Shown here piece after piece: positions 1-8,554 of a stretch of 64,000 nt of DNA (position 1 is its first letter; each line of letters opens with the position of its first letter). Both the position numbers and the translations under genes were made by a program. The notes under the pieces are model-generated. The model was not told the origin of the DNA and did no database searches. It saw nothing but the letters and a program-made list of their open reading frames with translations. Source of the stretch: Dehalococcoidia bacterium (GTDB lineage: Bacteria > Chloroflexota > Dehalococcoidia > Lucifugimonadales > Lucifugimonadaceae); NCBI GenBank assembly GCA_029936155.1, contig JAPYUK010000001.1, forward strand, positions 64,746 to 128,745. The letters run 5' to 3'.

Positions 1-1362
1 CTCGAGGAGCCAACTAGCGCTGAGATTCACTGCGACATCTGCGATGACAAGCGCTGGTTCGTAGTTGCTCCGAGCGAAAACGCGCCGGCCTCAGCTCGGA
101 CGGTAGTTCCGTGCGAGTGCCAGGAGCGAGTCTGGGGTGTTCGATCATCAGATCGCATCCGGCAGTACTCCGATCTTGGGCCACTAGAGCGCCTTACTTT
201 CGACACAGTCGAGCTGGGAACGCGTGACACGTTCTCGGAGCCTTCCAGCTTCAGAGACGCCTATCACGCTGCCCAGCGATTCGTAACTGACAAACAGGGT
301 TGGCTCGTGTTGTGCGGTCCATCTGGCACTGGCAAAACCCATCTGGCCGCAGCGATTGGGAACGCACTTGTCGACGCGGGCGAACCGGTAAGATTTGTTT
401 CAGTTCCTGACTTGTTGGATCACTTGCGTTCAGCTTTCGACCCGGCAGTAGGTGCTCAGTACGACGCGATATTCCTTCAGGCGATCGAAGCACCGATTTT
501 GATTCTTGACGATTTGGGAGCGCAATCATCGACGGCGTGGGCTGATGAAAAGCTCGATCAGATACTCACCCATCGCTTCAACCGCCGACTTCCTACTCTG
601 GTGACCACCGGTCTTCAATTTACCGAACTGGGGGACCGTCTACGCACCCGACTGGGCGATCCTTATTTTTCGACCGTGGTCAACATTAAGTCCGGAAGCG
701 GCATTCCAGATATCCGGGACTCGGGACTGGAGCCTCGGCTGACAGAGTCGATGACATTCGACAGTTTCACCAAGGGTGCGGCTGGAGCCACCGCGGCGCA
801 AAAGCGTTCTCTCGCCGAAGCCCAAGCAGCGGCCAAGGTGTTTGCCGAACATCCTTCTGGCTGGCTCTATCTAGCCGGGCCTACAGGTGTTGGCAAGACC
901 CATCTTGCCGCCGCTATTGTTGGCGAGAGCATCGCAGAAGGACGCGAAGTGCTGTACAGATTCGTGCCTGACCTACTCGATAATTTGCGAAAATCTTATG
1001 GGCCCGCTGGTGGAAAATCATTCGATCACACATTCAGTCAGGTCAGGGATGTCGACATTTTGGTACTCGACGATTTTGGTGCGGAGGCATCGACTGCATG
1101 GGCTGAGGAGAAGCTTTACCAGCTAATCGTCCATCGTCACGACTCCATGCTGCCGACCGTGTTCACTAGTCGAAGTACTCTGGAGACGATCGGCGGTTCG
1201 GCTTATCGAAACGAATCTCGGTACTCCGATGCGATAATTTCACGTCTTAGCGATGCGAACGTGGTTGCTGAACGATATCTGTCAGCTCCTGATTACCGTC
1301 ACAGAGGGGCTGCGCCTCGACCTCGCTCCGGTTCGTCGACTCGGAAATCCTCACGGAAGTGA
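1..1362 (+). CDS. Tandem DnaC/IstB-like AAA+ ATPase (5' end outside window)
   Basis: The frame is open from the first base, so the N-terminus lies outside the window; 453 residues are visible. A putative zinc knuckle comes first (CDIC at 11-14, CEC at 38-40). Two complete DnaC-type AAA+ modules follow, each with Walker A (GPSGTGKTH near 106 and GPTGVGKTH near 293) and Walker B (ILILDDLGA and ILVLDDFGA). DnaC and IstB proteins normally carry one such module and load a replicative helicase or assist a transposase. The two modules look like an internal duplication, since both have a similar LDHLR/LDNLR helix and an STAWA(D/E)EKL segment after Walker B. No transposase is adjacent, which argues against an IstB role. 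The tail is basic and Arg/Ser-rich. The ATPase call is firm; helicase loading is inferred. Confidence 0.85.
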   Translation, partial: LEEPTSAEIHCDICDDKRWFVVAPSENAPASARTVVPCECQERVWGVRSSDRIRQYSDLGPLERLTFDTVELGTRDTFSEPSSFRDAYHAAQRFVTDKQGWLVLCGPSGTGKTHLAAAIGNALVDAGEPVRFVSVPDLLDHLRSAFDPAVGAQYDAIFLQAIEAPILILDDLGAQSSTAWADEKLDQILTHRFNRRLPTLVTTGLQFTELGDRLRTRLGDPYFSTVVNIKSGSGIPDIRDSGLEPRLTESMTFDSFTKGAAGATAAQKRSLAEAQAAAKVFAEHPSGWLYLAGPTGVGKTHLAAAIVGESIAEGREVLYRFVPDLLDNLRKSYGPAGGKSFDHTFSQVRDVDILVLDDFGAEASTAWAEEKLYQLIVHRHDSMLPTVFTSRSTLETIGGSAYRNESRYSDAIISRLSDANVVAERYLSAPDYRHRGAAPRPRSGSSTRKSSRK

Positions 1363-1369
1363 TTTTCGA

Positions 1370-2044
1370 GTGCCGAGTGATGGCTCCCATAACGTCGGCG
1401 CCGACAACTGCGTGTTTTGTTCGATCGTATCCGGCGATGCAGAAGCCAGCTGGGAAGCTTCGCCGTCAAGTGACTCCCGCGTCGCCTGCTTCCACAATCG
1501 GCTAAAGTGGATGCGGGTGATGTTGTTGGTCATCCCGACACAGCACATGACGCAGAGGGAGTTCTGGACGTCAGACGTGCTCGGCGAGGCCGCTGAGATG
1601 GCGGTTGATATGGGCGATCAACACTGTGGTTCAGAGGGCTATCGAATTATCTCGAACTTCGGGCTACAGGCTCACCAGAGTGTGTCTCACGCGCATTTGC
1701 ATGTCATCTCAGAAATGTCGCGACTGATCGAAAATGGGATCGCAAAATCAGCGCTGAGTGTCGACAGTGAATTCTCGGTCGACGAGTTCGAAATCGACGA
1801 AATCCCGTTCACTGCCCGGGTTTCACCAGCGGAGTCTCGCAGTCAACGGGACATGTGGAAATCGAGTCAGATTATCGAAGCCGCGGGTACTGCTTTAGAG
1901 GTCGCACGGCGACACTCAGCGAACGGATTCCGGTTGATGTCGAGTTTTTACATGGCGACCCAGAGCACTGAAGCCGGCAGCAATGACGCTGGCTTGTTCC
2001 TGCTGGGTGGTGGGCAACTGAGACTTTACGGAGACACGTATTAG
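1370..2044 (+). CDS. HIT-family (histidine triad) protein
   Basis: The protein has about 224 residues, with the HIT hallmarks CVFC near the N-terminus and HAHLHV later, the His triad that binds nucleotide phosphates. HIT proteins hydrolyse or transfer nucleotidyl groups (Hint/Fhit/GalT-like). The C-terminal part (EVARRHSANGFRLMSSF) looks like a repeat of the earlier substrate-binding strand (GSEGYRIISNFG), which suggests a partial duplication after the triad. I chose GTG 1370, 7 nt after the upstream gene and preceded by GGAAG at 1355-1359. An ATG at 1253 would add residues unlike any HIT protein and would overlap the ATPase by 110 nt. The exact substrate is unknown. Confidence 0.75.
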   Translation: MPSDGSHNVGADNCVFCSIVSGDAEASWEASPSSDSRVACFHNRLKWMRVMLLVIPTQHMTQREFWTSDVLGEAAEMAVDMGDQHCGSEGYRIISNFGLQAHQSVSHAHLHVISEMSRLIENGIAKSALSVDSEFSVDEFEIDEIPFTARVSPAESRSQRDMWKSSQIIEAAGTALEVARRHSANGFRLMSSFYMATQSTEAGSNDAGLFLLGGGQLRLYGDTY

Positions 2045-2362
2045 ACGAAACGTGCGGAAGCCATGGTCGCGACCGCGGAGACGACCAGTACGGCGTTCAC
2101 GTATCCGAGCATCGAAAGTCCACGCCGGTAGTTCGCAAGTTGTTCGTCTGTCGCTTCACCAGATGCAAGATCTCGCCATCAGTATTAGTCCACGGGTGGT
2201 AGATGTCCGTCTGGTAGTTGAGTTCTGGAGTGGGCTCACAGGCATGAAGCATCGCTGCCTGAGAAACCACGAACGAGTTCTCCGCCCGAGATGTGATGAC
2301 TCGCAAGGACCACCACACGGCGGCCACACTGTCTGATCTGCCTGGGTAGGTGGCGGTGCCAC
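2041..2362 (-). pseudogene. Frameshifted small membrane-protein gene (unrecognised)
   Basis: No single frame is open, but three pieces in different frames join into a protein-like sequence. It starts at GTG 2362 (VAPPPTQADQTV), shifts near 2325 into AAVWWSLRVITSRAENSF, and shifts again near 2172 into DLASGEATDEQLANYRRGL, ending in a hydrophobic segment (GYVNAVLVVSAVATMASARF) and stop 2041. Each shift could be repaired by a one- or two-base change. The stop overlaps the convergent HIT stop. It may be a decayed gene or a consensus error in the assembly. No family was recognised. Confidence 0.35.
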
Positions 2363-2365
2363 GTT

Positions 2366-3361
2366 CTACTCGAACGTAATCCCAACCTTCACGGCGCCAT
2401 CAAGTCGTTTGTCAGCGATGTGGAATGCTCGATCGATTTCAGAAATATTCACTCGGTGCGAAATGATCGGTTCGACGTCGATCTCGCCTGAGCTGATCAG
2501 ACTCACCGCCTCAACGTAACTAGTCAGTCCGGGCTCATCTTGCGATCCTAGTACTGTGAACGCATCAGCGCGAATCTTGAACATCTGCGAATAGTCGAAC
2601 GGCACTGGCTCTTCGGACTCAGGAAGACCGAACAGCACCACTTTCCCTTCGCTGCGAACGAGGTGAAACACCTGCGATAGGGTCTGTGTTGACCCAACCC
2701 CTTCGACCACGAGATCGGCACCGGAGCCGCCAGTCATTTCTTTGACAACATCCATAACAGCGTCGCCCGTTACATCGATTGCCTCGTCAACCCCGTAGCT
2801 CAGCCCTAGCTCACGTCGCCACGCCAGTGGCTCGATCGAGATGATTTTTTCGGCTCCAAGTTGCTTCAAGATGAAATCCCAAAACAGTCCTGCACTACCC
2901 TGCCCGACTACAACGCACGTCTGCCCTTCCAATGAAGCCGGAAGTCTTTTTGCTGCGTAGACGACCGTGCCTAGTTGCTGCGCCAATGTGATGCTGTCCA
3001 GATCGATACCGGGGTCGAGTTTTAAAAGGTGCTTGTCATCAACGGCCTGATAATCAGCAAAGCAACGCGAATCCCAGATAAAAGGCACCGTAAGAACGAT
3101 GTCGCCTTCCGAAAATTTGTCTGAACGAGATTCGACTACCCGGCCAGCCGCCTCGTGACCTGTATGACCTGCCATCGCCGGGAAGGCGTGCATCCCCCAG
3201 CCGGAATTGATCATGTGCAGATCGCTACCGCATATAGAGGCGGCGAGTGTACGAACCAGAACCTCTCCATCTTGAATGCGCGGCATATCGACTTCTTCGC
3301 ACCGAATCACACCACGCGCAATGGCTATCGCAGCTCGCATTTTTCCTTGTGTTTCTGGCAT
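2366..3361 (-). CDS. Zinc-dependent MDR-family alcohol/sugar dehydrogenase
   Basis: A medium-chain dehydrogenase of 331 residues. It shows the catalytic zinc motifs CGSDLH and GHEAAG and an NAD(P)-binding GQGSAG turn followed by an acidic strand end (IISIEP), which suggests NAD. The four-cysteine structural zinc lobe found in many family members is absent. ATG 3361 overlaps the stop of the upstream GH4 gene in a TAATG arrangement, typical of translational coupling. An ORF start 13 codons earlier would lie inside that gene. Coupling to a glycosidase, and nearby lactonases, suggest a sugar or polyol substrate, but the sequence does not fix it. Confidence 0.85.
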   Translation of the reverse strand: MPETQGKMRAAIAIARGVIRCEEVDMPRIQDGEVLVRTLAASICGSDLHMINSGWGMHAFPAMAGHTGHEAAGRVVESRSDKFSEGDIVLTVPFIWDSRCFADYQAVDDKHLLKLDPGIDLDSITLAQQLGTVVYAAKRLPASLEGQTCVVVGQGSAGLFWDFILKQLGAEKIISIEPLAWRRELGLSYGVDEAIDVTGDAVMDVVKEMTGGSGADLVVEGVGSTQTLSQVFHLVRSEGKVVLFGLPESEEPVPFDYSQMFKIRADAFTVLGSQDEPGLTSYVEAVSLISSGEIDVEPIISHRVNISEIDRAFHIADKRLDGAVKVGITFE

Positions 3362-4647
3362 TACGAGTAGGCTGCCAACTCTGTGCCGTGCGCCATCCAC
3401 ATCTCATCAAACATCTCTCGAATCTCGCCGAGCGATAGTACGGCAGATGTCAGAGGATCGAGAGCGATTGCGTGGAACGCTGCTTCCCTGTCGCCATCGA
3501 GAATCGCCTGAGTTGCAAGCTGCTGAACTGCCTGGTTCGAGCGGCTAAGCGCTGCGAGTTGTCCAGGAAGTTCGCCGACAACCATGGGGTGGAAACCTAA
3601 CTTGTCGATGAGAATAGGAACTTCAACACTGCTCAGGTCGATCAAGTTGTCGATCAACCCTTCGTTAGGCACGTTCGCGTTGATAACCGTTGGTCGATCC
3701 GATTCCATGGCTTCGATAATCCGGCATGCATACTCTTCAGATCGCTCGGCGGTTAGCAACTTGTCCGAATTGGCATCCTCAACTAGCTGCGTATAGTGGT
3801 CGTCTACTCGGGTCGTTCGACGCTGTAGATCCTGCCGAATCTGGTTCAGGTTGAAGTCTTCGATCACGTCTTCGTTTGTGCGGAAGTACGGTGTGTACTC
3901 GGACATGTGGCGAGTCGACTCTGTGACGAAGTAACCAAACTGTTTCATCACTTCGAATCGAACGGTGTCACGTGAAAATATCTCAGGGTTTTCCATAGCC
4001 TCCAAGAGCTGTGGATAGGCGTCCTCGCCGTCGACTTCGAATCTGAGGAACCATGCGAGATGATTGATGCCTGCAACCCAGCCCTTAACTCGATCCTTCG
4101 AAACACCAATATAGTCGGCAAGGTCGGCAGTGGTGTGTTGAACACTGTGACACAGACCGAGTGTTGGTACATCTGTTGCCTCGGCGATGGCCCAGCATGC
4201 TATTGCCATGGGGTTGGTGTAGTTCAACAAAGTGGCGTCTGGAGCCACCTCTTCGATATCGTGGCAGATATCCATGAGGACTGGAGCTGTACGCAACGCC
4301 TTGAATACCCCACCCGGTCCAACTGTGTCACCAACTGACTGGTCAACGCCGTATTTCAGCGGGATAGCGATATCGCGTTCGAAGCTGTCGCCGACTCGAA
4401 TAGTGGTCAGAACGTAGTCGGAATCAGCGAGGGCTTCACGTCGGCTGGGTGTGGTCTCGACCTTGATGTTGGTGCCGGTGTCGCGTGCGAGCTTGTTTGC
4501 GAACTTGCTCATTAGGGCGAGGCGCTCAGGGTCGGTATCCATGAGTGACACGGTCGAATCATTCAACTCGGGCACACAAACAATGTCCTGAAGCAGACGT
4601 CGAGCGAATACGACGCTGCCTGCACCAATCAGAGAAATCTTTGCCAA
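3361..4647 (-). CDS. GH4 family glycosidase (alpha-galactosidase/alpha-glucuronidase type)
   Basis: A 428-residue NAD- and Mn-dependent GH4 hydrolase, a family that cleaves glycosides by transient oxidation at C3. The N-terminus has the Rossmann turn LIGAGSVVF. NYTNPM and the metal-binding CHSVQ motif are present, the latter typical of the MelA/alpha-glucuronidase branch rather than 6-phospho-glucosidases, and INHLAWF follows. Translation begins at TTG 4647, preceded by AAGGAT at good spacing. It is the first gene of a minus-strand pair with the dehydrogenase. The family is secure; the sugar (galactoside or glucuronide) is not. Confidence 0.85.
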   Translation of the reverse strand: MAKISLIGAGSVVFARRLLQDIVCVPELNDSTVSLMDTDPERLALMSKFANKLARDTGTNIKVETTPSRREALADSDYVLTTIRVGDSFERDIAIPLKYGVDQSVGDTVGPGGVFKALRTAPVLMDICHDIEEVAPDATLLNYTNPMAIACWAIAEATDVPTLGLCHSVQHTTADLADYIGVSKDRVKGWVAGINHLAWFLRFEVDGEDAYPQLLEAMENPEIFSRDTVRFEVMKQFGYFVTESTRHMSEYTPYFRTNEDVIEDFNLNQIRQDLQRRTTRVDDHYTQLVEDANSDKLLTAERSEEYACRIIEAMESDRPTVINANVPNEGLIDNLIDLSSVEVPILIDKLGFHPMVVGELPGQLAALSRSNQAVQQLATQAILDGDREAAFHAIALDPLTSAVLSLGEIREMFDEMWMAHGTELAAYS

Positions 4648-4753
4648 AGTTCTATCCTTACGTCTGCGGACTTGGAGTTCAGGCTGGGTTGCCAGCTAGA
4701 TACGGCAAGCTAGCACACGATCTCAGACACGACCACAGGTCGAGGGTGCAAAA

Positions 4754-5824
4754 CTAGCTGGCGCCAAGTTCTTTCAAGATCGCAGTGCCACGCTTTATCG
4801 CCCGGGCATCAAACGTCGCTTTAGCATCGAACATTCCACCCGAAGCATTGGCGGCGACGAATGTGTTTGAGTGTGGAAGTTCCCGTCGAAACCGACGTGC
4901 AAACTTGTTTGGCTGCGGCTTTTCAGTCGAGATGAAGTGAGCGTCGCCTATTCGCATGACTTGGATACCGGCCTCTTCATCGGTTCGAATCGACACCTCG
5001 ACATTTCGACGCTGAGTCGTATTGGCCGCTCCATTCACAGCCTGAGTAGCCAGCAGGAGTCCCATTGCATTCACGTCCTGCGCAGTTCGCTCAGCGTGTG
5101 TCGGTTCGGGATTGTCGTCCCACCAGTCGTAGGGTCGAATATCGTACGAAGGAGCCTGTGAGAAGAGCGTAAGCCCTCCACCGTTTTGCTCAATAGCCCA
5201 CGACGCGTAGCCCGGATAATCGGCTGTCCACACGGTCAACGGGCCGAGAATAGTCGCAGGGCAGGCGAAATTAACAATTCGAGCTATTCCCGATCCGTCG
5301 GATCGGTTTATCGCCAGTACGAAAAGTGCAGCGTTGCCCGGGCGACCAGCACCTGCGGTAAATGTTGAAACGTCGGGAAGCAGTGTTCCGGTCGAACCCA
5401 TCGACGCTGGTTCCATCGATTGCACAGCAACTCGCACCGCACCGGCCACCTGCTCAGGCAGATAGGCGTTGTAAGCCGCGTACTGAGCGTCTTCACGCCA
5501 TAGAGGAGGACTGGTGGCGTTGCCGGTAACTGTCAGCCACACAGAGTTGGGATCGACTCCAGCGGCTTCGCCGGCTGCAGTTTTGATGGCGGCGTACAAT
5601 CCAGACGACAGGCCCCAGAAATCAAGGCTGATGAGAACAACCCTCGTGCCAATTGATTCGAGCACAACGACTCGTGTGAGCAGATCGTCCATGATTCCGG
5701 TCGACATGCGAGGGCCGTGCTCAGGACCGTCGATCACAAATCCGACCGGTGGCGTAACTACAGCACGGCCGACTCCCGCCCGGAACAACTCGGGCTCAGT
5801 TTTGCCAGCCATTTCGAGGACCAT
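4754..5824 (-). CDS. Ceramidase-fold protein lacking the zinc ligands (probable pseudoenzyme)
   Basis: 356 residues, similar along its length to the neutral/alkaline ceramidase N-terminal domain and to the paralogue at 59174-60577. Conserved scaffold pieces include AGVGRAVVTPPVGF and NFACPATILGP, with TADYPGYASW following. The zinc positions are replaced: the family HTHSGP is here GNATSPP, CHPT is CPAT, and the C-terminal GYSNGYYGYLP is reduced to ANASGG. No hydrolysis by the usual zinc mechanism is expected. No signal peptide is evident. It lies upstream of the GH4/dehydrogenase pair on the same strand with a 106-nt gap, so it may be co-transcribed. The fold call is good; the function is unknown. 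Confidence 0.7.
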   Translation of the reverse strand: MVLEMAGKTEPELFRAGVGRAVVTPPVGFVIDGPEHGPRMSTGIMDDLLTRVVVLESIGTRVVLISLDFWGLSSGLYAAIKTAAGEAAGVDPNSVWLTVTGNATSPPLWREDAQYAAYNAYLPEQVAGAVRVAVQSMEPASMGSTGTLLPDVSTFTAGAGRPGNAALFVLAINRSDGSGIARIVNFACPATILGPLTVWTADYPGYASWAIEQNGGGLTLFSQAPSYDIRPYDWWDDNPEPTHAERTAQDVNAMGLLLATQAVNGAANTTQRRNVEVSIRTDEEAGIQVMRIGDAHFISTEKPQPNKFARRFRRELPHSNTFVAANASGGMFDAKATFDARAIKRGTAILKELGAS

Positions 5825-6004
5825 TCGAAAACCTGTCTGCTTGAGTAGCGAATATCAGATAACGATAGTAGCTGTTAGATCGCGCTCGCCGGACTCGAAT
5901 CTATAGATGACTGCAGCTTGTGGATTATGGCCATGACGGGTGATACGCTCCGCCCCGTGCCCTCTAGCATGGCGGTTCATACTGATCGCAGGAGTTGCCA
6001 CCAT

Positions 6005-6934
6005 ATGGTCGCAAATATGCCCAGTTCTGATCAATTCGAAATATTTAGCGATGAGTTTCGGAGAATTCTGGGCCAGAACTCAACGATGAATCATCTCGCA
6101 GATGGTTTGGCTTTTGCCGAGGGTGTTTGCTGGGTTCCACGGCTGAACAAGGTAATAGTCAGCGACATTCCGAACAGTCGCATCGTTAGCTGGAGCGAGT
6201 CGGAAGGATTCGGCAGCTACCGGGAACCGTCGGGGCGGGCGAACGGTAACACTGTCGACCATGAAGGGCGGATTATCACCTGCCTCACCCAAGGTCGAGC
6301 CGTCATTCGGGAGGAGCTGGACGGAAGTCTCACCACGATTGCTGAGTCGTATGATGGTGGGCTACTGACATCTCCTAATGACGTTGTTGTGAAGTCGGAT
6401 CGATCGATTTGGTTTACTGACCCTGATTACGGCTATCTCGATTCAACACAGGGTCATGCAGAGTCTCTTGAGCAAGACAGAAATCGCGTGTACCGCGTCG
6501 ACCCTGACTCTCTAGAAATAACAATGGTTAGTGAGGATTTCGACAAGCCAAACGGCATCGCCTTCTCGCCTGATGAATCGGTGCTATACGTCGGTGATAC
6601 AGGTCGCACTCACGGAGAGTTTCGTGCGCATCGGCTAATGGCGTTCGATGTGGTCGACGATGGATTGGAGAATCCCAGAATGTTCGCGGATGTCGACCCC
6701 GGCATCCCGGACGGATTCAGAGCCGATGTTGACGGAAATATCTGGATATCTACCGGAGATGGCGTCCAGGTGTTCAATCCGAACGGTGACATGCTCGGTA
6801 AAATCCACACGCCCGAAGTTGCCGCCAATCTCTCGTTCGGCATGGCCGACAACCAGACCCTTTTTATCGGTGCAACTAGTTCTATCTGGAGCATCGAACT
6901 GAACATCGCCGGTGCTACCCGCCCAAACAATTAA
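6005..6934 (+). CDS. SMP-30/gluconolactonase family protein (copy 1)
   Basis: 309 residues of six-bladed propeller, the family that opens sugar lactones such as glucono-1,5-lactone using one divalent metal. Typical elements are LAFAEGVCW (metal-binding Glu), LTSPNDVVVKSD (Asn), WFTDPDYGY, DKPNGIAFSPDES and IPDGFRADVDGNIW (Asp). ATG 6005 is chosen because CAGGAG at 5989-5994 precedes it at normal spacing; an earlier in-frame Met would add a non-homologous N-terminus. It is followed 20 nt later by a second copy on the same strand. The product gluconate would feed the kinase and Gnd encoded downstream. Confidence 0.85.
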   Translation: MVANMPSSDQFEIFSDEFRRILGQNSTMNHLADGLAFAEGVCWVPRLNKVIVSDIPNSRIVSWSESEGFGSYREPSGRANGNTVDHEGRIITCLTQGRAVIREELDGSLTTIAESYDGGLLTSPNDVVVKSDRSIWFTDPDYGYLDSTQGHAESLEQDRNRVYRVDPDSLEITMVSEDFDKPNGIAFSPDESVLYVGDTGRTHGEFRAHRLMAFDVVDDGLENPRMFADVDPGIPDGFRADVDGNIWISTGDGVQVFNPNGDMLGKIHTPEVAANLSFGMADNQTLFIGATSSIWSIELNIAGATRPNN

Positions 6935-6954
6935 TAGTTGGAATCAATTACACA

Positions 6955-7914
6955 ATGACTGCAGAATCTAAAATATTTCCAAATCACCGCTCGGCATTGC
7001 CACCAGAAGGACTTCTCGAAGGAGTCGAAGTGATCGATGATCGCTTCCTCGATCTGATAGACGTCAACGCAGAAATCTCGAAGCACTACACCGGCTGCGA
7101 ATGGGCAGAAGGGCCTGTCTACTTTCCGGAAGGTGACTATGTTCTGTGGTCGGACATCCCGAACAATCGAATATTGAAATTCGATGCAGGAACCGGCGAT
7201 ACGACGGTATTTCGCGAGCCGTGCAACAACACGAACGGTCACTTTCGAGATCATCAGGGTCGGCTCGTCTCCTGTGAACACGCCGCGAACCGGATTTCAC
7301 GAACCGAGCCCGATGGTACAGTGGTTTCTCTTGTCGAAACACTCGACGGCAAACGCCTAAACTCACCGAACGACCTCATCGTGAAGTCAGATGGGACGAT
7401 CTGGTTTACCGATCCTCCCTACGGTATTCTGTCCGACCGAGAAGGTAACCAGCGCGACTCTGAGCTAGCCGGTAACTACACGTATCGCCTCGATCCCGAC
7501 ACCGGCGATCTATCGGTTGTCGACAAGGTGGGAGATCGCCCCAATGGTCTCGCGTTCTCGCCTGATGAAAAATTGTTCTATCTCGCCGATACAGGCGATC
7601 CGAAAGACATCACTGTGTTTGACGTTAGTGAAGATGGCAAAACGCTTTCCAATCGTCGACAGTTCGCAGAGGTTCGACCGGGAGCTTCAGATGGCTTCCG
7701 GGTCGATGAACAGGGCAATATCTGGACGAGTGCCCGAGACGGGGTCCAGTGCTACTCACCCGAGGGCGCCCTACTCGGCAAGGTGCTAATTCCCGAGCAG
7801 GCAACCGCCAATCTTGCATTTGGCGATAAAGATGGCAAGCGCATCTACATATGTGGCGATACGTCGCTCTACTCGGTTCGAGTGAAGGTCGCAGGTTCCG
7901 CCCGTTACTGGTAG
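6955..7914 (+). CDS. SMP-30/gluconolactonase family protein (copy 2)
   Basis: 319 residues, a clear paralogue of the preceding gene with CEWAEGPVYF, NSPNDLIVKSDGTIW, DPPYGILSDREG, GDRPNGLAFSPDEK and ASDGFRVDEQGNIW holding the metal-site Glu, Asn and Asp. It has an N-terminal extension of about 35 residues relative to copy 1. The two genes are 20 nt apart and probably one transcript. They have diverged widely, so they likely act on different lactones rather than being a recent duplication. This branch resembles bacterial gluconolactonases (Gnl) more closely than animal regucalcin. Confidence 0.87.
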   Translation: MTAESKIFPNHRSALPPEGLLEGVEVIDDRFLDLIDVNAEISKHYTGCEWAEGPVYFPEGDYVLWSDIPNNRILKFDAGTGDTTVFREPCNNTNGHFRDHQGRLVSCEHAANRISRTEPDGTVVSLVETLDGKRLNSPNDLIVKSDGTIWFTDPPYGILSDREGNQRDSELAGNYTYRLDPDTGDLSVVDKVGDRPNGLAFSPDEKLFYLADTGDPKDITVFDVSEDGKTLSNRRQFAEVRPGASDGFRVDEQGNIWTSARDGVQCYSPEGALLGKVLIPEQATANLAFGDKDGKRIYICGDTSLYSVRVKVAGSARYW

Positions 7915-8059
7915 TTCGTCAGGGATTCCCTACAGTGCTTGCGGATATTTTACGGACGATAGCGAACGCGCACAGATCTTCGGTGGCGGAATCATCATTT
8001 CGCGCCGAGAATGGGTACCATAAATTTTCACCGGAAAACTTTGGGACAGGCTGGCACAA

Positions 8060-8524
8060 ATGAAAGTAGCAATCGGCGCCGACCACGGCGGCTACGAACT
8101 CAAATCCGATCTGGCGAAGCTCCTCGAAGGCCTTGGACACGAGGTTGTCGACAAAGGTGCTCATGAGTACGATGCCGAAGATGATTTCCCAGATTTTGCA
8201 TCACCGGTTGCAGCGGCCGTTCAGTCGGGAGAGGTAGAACGAGGCATCGTCATCTGCGGAAGTGGAGTCGGTGCAGCGATCGCCGCCAACAAGTACCCCG
8301 GCGTACGTGCAGGGTTGACCCACGACACCTATTCAGCAGCTCAAGGTGTTCGCCACGACGATATGAACGTGATGTGCCTAGGCGCCCGGGTGATCGGTGT
8401 AGCACTCGCAGAGGATCTCGTGAAGTCGTTCATGGGAGCTAAGCTTGAGGCGAACGAACCACGATTCCTACGTCGACTCGAAAAGGTCACCGCAATCGAA
8501 AACGATCAGATTTCTAGAAGTTAG
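8060..8524 (+). CDS. rpiB: Ribose-5-phosphate isomerase B
   Basis: 154 residues of the RpiB/LacAB family, converting ribulose-5-phosphate and ribose-5-phosphate in the cytoplasm. It begins with the hallmark GADHGGYELK and has the active-site CGSGVGAAIAANK with the catalytic Cys, plus HDDMNVMCLGARV. Length is normal. It lies 30 nt upstream of the transaldolase gene and starts a run of co-directional sugar-phosphate genes, so it likely takes the pentose phosphate made by the Gnd enzyme at 13071. Confidence 0.95.
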   Translation: MKVAIGADHGGYELKSDLAKLLEGLGHEVVDKGAHEYDAEDDFPDFASPVAAAVQSGEVERGIVICGSGVGAAIAANKYPGVRAGLTHDTYSAAQGVRHDDMNVMCLGARVIGVALAEDLVKSFMGAKLEANEPRFLRRLEKVTAIENDQISRS

Positions 8525-8554
8525 TTCGAGAACGATTTACCAAACGGGAAACTC

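Noticed and set aside
1-1362. IstB transposition helper
   Set aside because: No IstA-like transposase or inverted repeats are in view, and the protein has two modules and a zinc knuckle more like DnaC.
1253-1369. Longer N-terminus for the HIT protein from ATG 1253
   Set aside because: It overlaps the ATPase by 110 nt and adds sequence unlike HIT proteins; GTG 1370 has a ribosome-binding-like GGAAG.
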